In this document: positions 58,334-64,000 of the stretch, piece by piece | Numbering within the stretch: position 1 is the first letter of the stretch | Layout: every line of letters begins with the position of its first letter | Source of the DNA: Pseudomonas libanensis | GTDB taxonomy: Bacteria; Pseudomonadota; Gammaproteobacteria; Pseudomonadales; Pseudomonadaceae | Length of the DNA: 64,000 nucleotides | Direction: 5' to 3' | Assembly (NCBI RefSeq): GCF_001439685.1 | Contig: NZ_JYLH01000016.1 | Span: forward strand, 83,336 to 147,335 | Made by a program: the position numbers and the translations under genes | Notes under the pieces: model-generated | What the model saw: only the letters and a program-made list of their open reading frames with translations | Database searches by the model: none | Told to the model about the DNA's origin: nothing

Positions 58334-58424
58334 CCTCATCGCGGGCAAGCCCGGCTCCCACATTTGATCGAGTTCGCGTGTCGAACATCAATCAAATGTG
58401 GGAGCTGGCTTGCCTGCGATGAGG
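58334..58424. repeat. REPIN-like element between pyk and the urea channel gene
   Basis: CCTCATCGCGGGCAAGCCCG-type left arm and AGCTGGCTTGCCTGCGATGAGG-type right arm, inverted; a mixed pair sharing the outer CCTCATCGC. Confidence 0.88.
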
Positions 58425-58452
58425 GCAACTCGGTCTTATTGACTCAACCCAA

Positions 58453-59328
58453 ATGCACAACCCAACCTGCCCCGACTGGGCCGAAGCCCTGCTCAACGGC
58501 TTCAGCCAAATCTTCCTGCAGCGCCATCCGCTGTGCGGCCTGCTGTGCCTGCTGGCGATCCTGATCGGCGCCCCGGCCTTGCTTGGCGGTGCCTTGCTGG
58601 GGGGCGTCGCGGGGTTGCTCACGGCCCAGCGCCGGGGGTATCCCAAGGCCGAACGCCAGGCCGGGCTGTATAGCTACAACGGCGTATTGCTGGGCCTGTT
58701 GATCAGCCAGCACTTTGCCTGGTCGGCGCTGGTGCCGCCGCTGATCCTGGCGTGCGCAGGCTTGAGCGCGATCCTTACCCGGCAATGGTTGAAACACGCG
58801 AACCAGCCCGAGGACTTGCCCGCCTACACCGCGCCCTTTGTTGGCCTGGGCTGGTTGCTGCTCGGCCAGATCCCTGAGAACACCTTTGCACTGAGCGAGC
58901 CCGATACTGTCGCTGTGCTCGCCGCGCCCTTCACCGGCCTTGGGCAAATCATGCTGCTGGACCAGCCCCTGGCGGGGGTACTGATCGCCCTGGGCTTGCT
59001 GCTGGCCAATCGTCGCGCCGTCGCGTGGGCCTTGGGCGGCGCCACTCTCGGCATGCTGGCCGGCTTGTGGCTGAACGACCCCACGGGTGCCCTGCTCGGC
59101 CTGCACAGCTATAACCCCGCGCTGGCCGCCCTGGCCCTGAGCACGTCGCGTCGCCAGCCTTGGTTGCCACTGCTGGGTATCGGCCTGGCCATCCTGCTAA
59201 CCCCGGGCTTCGCCGCCCTGCACCTGCCTGCGCTGACCGCACCGTTTATCCTCGCCTGCTGGCTGGTGCGCGCCGGCCAGCGAATGCTGCGCAACCCCCA
59301 CATGGACAGTCCGTTCGAATCCCCCTAG
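58453..59328 (+). CDS. Urea channel/transporter (UT family)
   Basis: A 291-residue integral membrane protein with about ten hydrophobic segments and the pseudo-twofold organisation of urea transporters. QIFLQRHPLCGLLCLLAILIG and QAGLYSYNGVLLGLLIS (first repeat), then GQIMLLDQPLAGVLIALGLLLANRRA and GALLGLHSYNPALAALAL (second repeat) are the paired signatures. Passive urea permeation. Behind the gcl operon it fits ureide catabolism, where allantoate and ureidoglycolate breakdown yield both urea and glyoxylate. No strong ribosome binding site precedes the ATG; it follows pyk after 131 bases including a REPIN. Confidence 0.85.
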   Translation: MHNPTCPDWAEALLNGFSQIFLQRHPLCGLLCLLAILIGAPALLGGALLGGVAGLLTAQRRGYPKAERQAGLYSYNGVLLGLLISQHFAWSALVPPLILACAGLSAILTRQWLKHANQPEDLPAYTAPFVGLGWLLLGQIPENTFALSEPDTVAVLAAPFTGLGQIMLLDQPLAGVLIALGLLLANRRAVAWALGGATLGMLAGLWLNDPTGALLGLHSYNPALAALALSTSRRQPWLPLLGIGLAILLTPGFAALHLPALTAPFILACWLVRAGQRMLRNPHMDSPFESP

Positions 59329-59359
59329 GCTTGCTCGATATTCGCTTCAGGCAGGACTT

Positions 59360-60184
59360 ATGGACAGTAACAACGACTGGCGCCAGCGGCTCTATATCAT
59401 GGTTTTCCAAAGCGATACCGTCGCCGGGCGGCGCTTTGACGGCATCCTGCTGCTGATCATCCTCGCCAGCCTGGTGATCGTGATGCTCGACAGCATCGAT
59501 GAAATCCACCAGAACTATGCGGATTTGCTGGCCTATATCGAGTGGGGCTTTACGCTGATCTTCGCCATTGAGTACGGCTTGCGCCTGTATTGCTCGCCCA
59601 AGCCGCTACGCTATGCCTTCAGCTTTTATGGCCTGGTGGACTTGCTGGCCATCGTCCCCGGCATTCTTGCCCTGTACTACAGCGATGCGCAGTATCTGCT
59701 GATCATCCGCATCATTCGCATGCTGCGCATCTTCCGCGTGCTCAAGCTCAGCCCGTACCTCAAGCAGGCCAACTATTTGATGGCGGCGCTGCGCGGCAGC
59801 AAGCAGAAGATCGTGGTGTTCCTGGTCAGCGTGTGCACGCTGGTGACGGTATTCGGTACCCTGATGTACGTGATCGAAGGCCCGGAACATGGGTTCACCA
59901 GTATTCCCAAGGGGATCTACTGGGCCATCGTCACCCTGACCACCGTGGGCTTCGGCGATATCGTGCCCAAGACGCCGCTGGGCCAGGTGATTTCGTCGCT
60001 GGTGATGATCACCGGTTATTCGATCATCGCGGTGCCGACGGGCATTTTTACTGCAGAGCTGGCCAGTGCCATGCGCGGTGAACAGCTGCAAACCGACTGC
60101 CCGGCGTGCAAGAAGAACAGCCATGAGCCCAATGCAGCTTTTTGCTCGCGCTGTGGCAGTAACCTTTTTCATAAACTGGAATAA
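59360..60184 (+). CDS. Voltage-gated potassium channel (Kv type) with C-terminal zinc ribbon
   Basis: A 274-residue six-helix channel. S4 reads IIRIIRMLRIFRVLKLSPYLKQ (Arg every third residue), the pore helix and selectivity filter are in TSIPKGIYWAIVTLTTVGFGDIVPKT, and S6 follows. The cytoplasmic tail ends in CPACKKN-x10-CSRCGSN, a CxxC/CxxC zinc-ribbon. Such channels (KvaP-like) conduct K+ across the inner membrane. It starts 31 bases after the urea channel gene, CAGGACTT preceding the ATG, and could be co-transcribed. Confidence 0.9.
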   Translation: MDSNNDWRQRLYIMVFQSDTVAGRRFDGILLLIILASLVIVMLDSIDEIHQNYADLLAYIEWGFTLIFAIEYGLRLYCSPKPLRYAFSFYGLVDLLAIVPGILALYYSDAQYLLIIRIIRMLRIFRVLKLSPYLKQANYLMAALRGSKQKIVVFLVSVCTLVTVFGTLMYVIEGPEHGFTSIPKGIYWAIVTLTTVGFGDIVPKTPLGQVISSLVMITGYSIIAVPTGIFTAELASAMRGEQLQTDCPACKKNSHEPNAAFCSRCGSNLFHKLE

Positions 60185-60278
60185 GCAAAGGTCGTTTTAA
60201 TCTTTAAAGGTCTATGCAGGCCCGGCTATAGTCGCTGGCAAATTGCCTCCCCTCTTCTCCAACAACAAGGAATGAGCA

Positions 60279-61280
60279 GTGAAAAAAATCCTCAGCGCCT
60301 CTCTTCTGGCCGCCAGCCTGGCCTTGGCAGGCTCCGCCCAGGCCGCGACTACCCTGCTCAACGTCTCCTACGACGTGATGCGCGATTTCTACAAGGACTA
60401 CAACGCTGCCTTCCAGAAGCATTGGGAAGCCGAACACCCAGACGACAAGCTAACGCTGCAGATGTCCTTCGGTGGCTCAAGCAAACAGGCACGCTCGGTG
60501 ATCGACGGCCTGCCGGCTGACGTGATTACCATGAACATGGCCACCGACATCAATGCCCTGGTCGACAATGGCAAACTGGTGCCGGACAACTGGGTGACGC
60601 GCCTGCCGAACAACAGTGCACCGTTCACTTCCGCTACCGTGTTCATCGTGCGCAAGGGCAACCCCAAGGCGTTGAAAGACTGGCCGGATTTGCTCAAGGA
60701 CGGCGTGCAGGTGATCGTTCCCAACCCGAAGACCTCGGGTAATGGCCGCTACACCTACCTGTCGGCCTGGGGCTATGTGCTCAAGAACGGCGGCGACGAA
60801 GAGAAAGCCAAGACCTTCGTCGGCAAGCTGTTCAAACAAGCGCCGGTGCTGGACACCGGTGGCCGTGCCGCCACCACCACGTTCATGACCAACCAGATCG
60901 GCGACGTGCTGGTGACCTTCGAAAACGAAGCAGAAATGATCGCCCGTGAGTTTGGCCGCGATCAGTTCGAAGTGGTCTACCCAAGCGTGTCCGCCGAAGC
61001 CGAGCCGCCCGTGTCGGTGGTGGATAAAGTGGTCGAGAAGAAAGGTACCCGTACTGCTGCCGAAGACTACCTGAAGTACCTGTGGTCGCCGGAAGGCCAG
61101 GAGATCGCGGCCAACAATTACCTGCGCCCACGGGACCCAAAGGTGTTGGCCAAGTACACCGACCGCTTCCCGAAGGTGGATTTCCTGTCGGTGGAAAAAA
61201 CCTTTGGTGACTGGCGCACGGTGCAGAAGACCCACTTCAATGATGGCGGGGTGTTTGACCAGATCTACAGCGGCCAGTAA
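60279..61280 (+). CDS. sbp: Sulfate-binding protein Sbp (orphan)
   Basis: A 333-residue periplasmic sulfate/thiosulfate-binding protein. Signal peptide KKILSASLLAASLALAGSAQAA, then LLNVSYDVMRDFYKDYNAAF, MSFGGSSKQARSVIDGLPADVITMN and NPKTSGNGRYTYLSAWGYVLKNGG, the residues that hydrogen-bond sulfate. In many pseudomonads sbp is followed by cysTWA; here no permease or ATPase genes accompany it, and an MFS gene follows instead. AACAAGGAATGAGC lies before the ATG. Confidence 0.94.
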   Translation: MKKILSASLLAASLALAGSAQAATTLLNVSYDVMRDFYKDYNAAFQKHWEAEHPDDKLTLQMSFGGSSKQARSVIDGLPADVITMNMATDINALVDNGKLVPDNWVTRLPNNSAPFTSATVFIVRKGNPKALKDWPDLLKDGVQVIVPNPKTSGNGRYTYLSAWGYVLKNGGDEEKAKTFVGKLFKQAPVLDTGGRAATTTFMTNQIGDVLVTFENEAEMIAREFGRDQFEVVYPSVSAEAEPPVSVVDKVVEKKGTRTAAEDYLKYLWSPEGQEIAANNYLRPRDPKVLAKYTDRFPKVDFLSVEKTFGDWRTVQKTHFNDGGVFDQIYSGQ

Positions 61281-61311
61281 GTGGTCATGACTGAATAAAC
61301 TCGGTCAAAAC

Positions 61312-61344
61312 TGTGGGAGGGGCGGTGCGACCGCCCCTCCCACA
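61312..61344. terminator. Perfect 15-bp hairpin after sbp (REP-derived?)
   Basis: TGTGGGAGGGGCGGT-GCG-ACCGCCCCTCCCACA, followed by TTTGGTTTG, 31 bases after sbp. It begins and ends like a REPIN but with the interior deleted to a 3-base loop; it probably serves as terminator. Confidence 0.7.
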
Positions 61345-61464
61345 TTTGGTTTGAGTTGAGTCATTATTTCGCGGCATGACAGTTATCACGCCAAGCGCCC
61401 TACTCACTGCCGGCCCATGTCTTTATTCTCCCACCCCATCGTCCTTCGCCTTTATGAGAACACC

Positions 61465-62661
61465 ATGAGCCCAACCTCTCACGCTACAGGCACCATGACC
61501 CGGGGCATGGTCATGCTGTTCGCGTTTTGCTGCGGTGCCATCGTCGCCAACATCTACTACGCGCAACCGATCATTGAACTGATCGCCCCGGATATCGGCC
61601 TGACACCGACAATGGCCAGCCTGATCGTGTCCCTGACACAAATCGGCTATGCCCTCGGCCTCTTCTTCCTGGTGCCTTTGGGCGACTTGTTGGAAAACCG
61701 CAAGCTGATGATCTTCACCACGGTGGTGGCCATCGCCAGCCTGCTGGGTGCTGCGTTTATCGAACAACCCAATCTGTTCCTGCTGGTGTCATTGCTGATC
61801 GGTTTCAGTTCTGTCTCGGTGCAGATCCTGATCCCACTGGCCGCGCACCTGGCCCCGGCCGAATCCCGCGGCCGGGTGGTGGGCAGCATCATGGGTGGCC
61901 TGCTGCTGGGCATCCTGCTGGCGCGGCCGGTGTCCAGCGTAGTCGCCGACCACTTCGGCTGGCGTGCGATGTTCATGGCTGCCGCTGCGTTAATGGCGCT
62001 TATCAGCGTGGTCCTGCTGCTGACCATCCCCAAGCGCCAACCCGACCACCGCGCCAGCTACGGCCAATTGCTGCGCTCCCTGGCTACCTTGCTGCGTGGG
62101 CAGCCGCTGCTGCGCCAACGGGCGTTCTACCAGGGCTGCATGTTTGCTGCCTTCAGCCTGTTCTGGACGGCCGCTCCGCTGGAACTGGCGCGTAACCATG
62201 GCCTTAGCCAAAGCGAAATCGCGCTGTTCGCCCTGGTTGGCGCACTGGGCGCCATTGCCGCGCCCATCGCCGGTCGCCTGGCCGATGCCGGCCACACCCA
62301 TCGCGCCTCGTTGCTGGCAATGCTGTTAGGGGCATTGAGCTTCCTGCCGGCGTTTGTGCACCCGCTGTACAGCGTGATCGGCCTTGCGGTCACCGGCGTT
62401 GTGCTGGACTTCTGTGTGCAGATGAACATGGTGCTGGGCCAGCGCGCCATCTATGCCCTCGACGCCAATAGCCGCAGCCGTCTCAACGCGCTGTACATGA
62501 CCAGCATCTTCATTGGCGGCGCGTTCGGCTCGGCGATTGCCAGCAGTGTGTATGAACATGGCGGTTGGCTGGGCGTGATGCTGGTGGGCAGTGCCTTTCC
62601 ATTGATCGCATTACTGCGATTCCTGGGTGCGTCCCGTGGGGGCGTGGCGGCCACTGCCTGA
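61465..62661 (+). CDS. MFS transporter (DHA1-like)
   Basis: A 398-residue major facilitator with 12 hydrophobic segments. YYAQPIIELIAPDIGLTPTMASLIVSLTQIGYALGLFFLVPLGDLLENRKL includes the family loop 2-3 motif (GDLLENRKL), and AAHLAPAESRGRVVGSIMGGLLLGILLARPVSS the motif C-like helix 5. It most resembles sugar-efflux or drug-efflux DHA1 proteins. Start 61465 follows ATGAGAACACC; 16 codons upstream lack family similarity. Substrate unknown. Confidence 0.85.
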   Translation: MSPTSHATGTMTRGMVMLFAFCCGAIVANIYYAQPIIELIAPDIGLTPTMASLIVSLTQIGYALGLFFLVPLGDLLENRKLMIFTTVVAIASLLGAAFIEQPNLFLLVSLLIGFSSVSVQILIPLAAHLAPAESRGRVVGSIMGGLLLGILLARPVSSVVADHFGWRAMFMAAAALMALISVVLLLTIPKRQPDHRASYGQLLRSLATLLRGQPLLRQRAFYQGCMFAAFSLFWTAAPLELARNHGLSQSEIALFALVGALGAIAAPIAGRLADAGHTHRASLLAMLLGALSFLPAFVHPLYSVIGLAVTGVVLDFCVQMNMVLGQRAIYALDANSRSRLNALYMTSIFIGGAFGSAIASSVYEHGGWLGVMLVGSAFPLIALLRFLGASRGGVAATA

Positions 62662-62720
62662 GAGCGGTGTGACCAGGATCAGGAACTGTTGGGCAAAGGT
62701 AATCACGTATTCACAGGCAC

Positions 62721-62757
62721 AAAAAAGCAGGACTTGATCATTATGAAAAAGTCCTGC
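62721..62757 (-). terminator. Terminator of the RTX gene
   Basis: On the minus strand GCAGGACTT-(13 bases)-AAGTCCTGC followed by six T, 47 bases beyond the stop of the serralysin-like gene. Confidence 0.85.
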
Positions 62758-62803
62758 CCTGTCTTACTGCAAAGGCGATGGTTGCTAGCTCGCCATTACA
62801 GCG

Positions 62804-64000
62804 TTACAGATAACCAGCATCCCTTATGTTCAACCCGATGACATCTTCCGGGCTGATCATGCGGGTGCTCTTGATCAAGAAGTCCGTCTTGCCGTCACCA
62901 TCCAAGTCTATCGCCAACAAGTAACGCCCTGTTTGCGGGTTGAACTTGATAATGGTATCGCCGGCCTTCCCGGTGTATTCCTCAACGAAGTTAAATGCAA
63001 CCTTGCCATCAATGGCCATTTGCGACAGATCAATCTTGTCCTGACCCGTGTTGAAGTCCAACAGCAAATCGGCTTGCGTGCGGGTAGAGTCGGCAAAAGC
63101 GTTGAACTTAAACGTGTTCCAACCACCGCCCCCAACCAGATTATCGGCGCCTGCACCACCAATCAGCACGTTATCGGCACTGTTGCCAATGATTCGGTCG
63201 TTGCCACTACCACCCACTGCGTTTTCGATCACAGTCGAGGTACCGATCCTGACGTTCTCCCGCAAGCCGCCTACGCTGGAAAGCGCACCACTGCGCAGGT
63301 CGATGATCTGGTCTTGCTTGAAGCCGGAAAAATCAAAGGTGTCTACGCCTTTTTGATCCCAAATGTTGAACTCTGGCTTATCGGAAGCAGATGTCAGGGT
63401 CGTTTCCGGCTTGCCAGTCGTAGAGTTGAATCCGTAGGTGGTGTCATCCGACCTGGGTACATCTTTTGGGACCGGCCGGACAGGCGGCTGGGGCCCGACT
63501 TTTGGCTTGGTTTCCTCACCGATTGGCTTGGGCTGGTCACCTTGTGGCTTGGTGTCCACGCCGGTTGGCTTGGGCTGATTCGCTTGCGGCTTGGCGTCCA
63601 CGCCGGTTGGCTTGGGCTGTTCTCCTTGTGGCTTGGTGTCCACGCCGGTTGGCTTGGGCTGATTCGCTTGTGGCTTGGCGTCCACGCCGGTTGGCTTGGG
63701 CTGATTCGCTTGTGGCTTGGCGTCCACGCCGGCTGACTTTGGCTGATTCTCCTTTGTTCTGGCATCAAAGCCGATGGGTTTGGGCTTGTCACCGGCCGGT
63801 TTGGTCTCCTCTGTGACCGGCTTGGGCAGGACACCTTTTGGCTTGGTCTCCTCAGTCACCGGCTTGGGCAGGCCACCTTTTGGCTTGGTCTCCTCAGTCA
63901 CCGGCTTGGGCAGGTCACCTTTTGGCTTGGTCTCCTCAGTCACCGGCTTGGGCAGGTCACCTTTTGGCTTGGTCTCCTCAGTCACCGGCTTGGGCAGGTC
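62804..64000 (-). CDS. Serralysin-like RTX protein with 14-residue repeats (C-terminal part; start lies beyond window)
   Basis: At least 398 residues are visible; the reading frame is open to the window edge and the initiator is outside. The outer part is a run of 14-residue units, first TEETKPKGxLPKPV (at least five, plus a partial one), then GVDxKPQxxQPKPT-like (six). After a linker comes a region closely resembling the C-terminal domain of serralysin/AprA-type proteins: FNIWDQKGVDTFDFSG, VGGLRENVRIG, TVIENAVGGSGNDRIIGNSADNVLIGGAGADNLVGGGGWNTF with GGxGxD calcium-binding nonapeptides, then a domain ending LDGDGKTDFLIK. This indicates Ca2+-dependent folding and type I secretion. Whether a metalloprotease domain precedes the repeats cannot be seen. 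The repeats are Lys/Pro-rich, extended, and may act as a spacer. Confidence 0.8.
   Translation of the reverse strand, partial: DLPKPVTEETKPKGDLPKPVTEETKPKGDLPKPVTEETKPKGGLPKPVTEETKPKGVLPKPVTEETKPAGDKPKPIGFDARTKENQPKSAGVDAKPQANQPKPTGVDAKPQANQPKPTGVDTKPQGEQPKPTGVDAKPQANQPKPTGVDTKPQGDQPKPIGEETKPKVGPQPPVRPVPKDVPRSDDTTYGFNSTTGKPETTLTSASDKPEFNIWDQKGVDTFDFSGFKQDQIIDLRSGALSSVGGLRENVRIGTSTVIENAVGGSGNDRIIGNSADNVLIGGAGADNLVGGGGWNTFKFNAFADSTRTQADLLLDFNTGQDKIDLSQMAIDGKVAFNFVEEYTGKAGDTIIKFNPQTGRYLLAIDLDGDGKTDFLIKSTRMISPEDVIGLNIRDAGYL
63521..64000. repeat. 42-bp tandem repeat array within the RTX gene
   Basis: About eleven 42-bp units encode the 14-residue repeats; two sub-types are grouped (five plus a partial of one, six of the other). 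Units in each group are nearly identical at the DNA level, indicating recent expansion or homogenisation. The array continues past the window. Confidence 0.92.

Noticed and set aside
4531..58424. Multiple similar repeats considered as a CRISPR array
   Set aside because: The repeats are dispersed, inverted in pairs and lie between genes; they are REP elements, and no cas genes are present.
63521..64000. 42-bp tandem repeats considered as a CRISPR or non-coding satellite
   Set aside because: The units are contiguous without spacers and keep one open frame into a serralysin-like domain.

Overview
The window is chromosomal DNA of a Pseudomonas, most likely of the P. fluorescens group. The evidence is high-GC coding sequence, a gene order that follows the P. 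aeruginosa PA1580-PA1624 neighbourhood (gltA, sdhCDAB, sucAB, lpdG, sucCD, braB, htpG, fabBA, a PA1611-type hybrid kinase, gpsA, an acyl-CoA ligase, hydrolases), more than a dozen paired REP (REPIN-like) repeats, and a REP-associated tyrosine transposase (RAYT). No rRNA, tRNA, CRISPR array or prophage was recognised.

Layout. 1-4.4 kb: a minus-strand run of acyl-CoA ligase, hotdog thioesterase, two alpha/beta hydrolases and a DUF4892 protein, headed by a near-perfect operator-like palindrome. 4.7-6.5 kb: sixA, a DUF4389 membrane protein and gpsA. 6.7-11.7 kb: a tightly packed module of TonB-dependent receptor, periplasmic binding protein and GacS-like hybrid kinase. 11.9-13.7 kb: fabA-fabB. 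13.8-21.4 kb: amidohydrolase, OsmC protein, pirin, dienelactone hydrolase, htpG, two thioesterases, a small lipoprotein and a DUF599 protein.

21.5-25.4 kb: a 1,227-residue, Ser-rich-N-terminus protein with two DUF6543/dermonecrotic-toxin-like modules. It is preceded by a near-consensus hrp box and sits alone between DUF599 and braB, so it is a strong candidate type III effector or toxin. 25.4-40.3 kb: braB and the TCA-cycle block (sucCD, lpdG, sucAB, sdhBADC on the minus strand, gltA divergent), with structured leaders before sucA and sucC and clear sigma70 promoters for sdhC and gltA. 40.3-40.9 kb: a gene-free stretch holding a REPIN, a microsatellite, a three-way-junction-forming palindromic element and the actP terminator.

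40.9-49.6 kb: actP with its DUF485 partner, an orphan betaine-type binding protein, a GH17-type membrane glucan enzyme, a small membrane protein, an alpha/beta hydrolase overlapping mlaA, and a DUF808 protein. 49.7-59.3 kb: a RutR-like TetR regulator, a RAYT flanked by REPINs, and the glyoxylate carboligase pathway (glcG-like, gcl, hyi, glxR, ttuD, pyk) followed by a urea channel. Together these genes convert purine-derived glyoxylate to pyruvate and handle the urea released alongside it. 59.4-64 kb: a voltage-gated K+ channel, an orphan sulfate-binding protein, an MFS transporter and the C-terminal part of a serralysin-like RTX protein with long proline-rich 14-residue repeats, cut by the window end.
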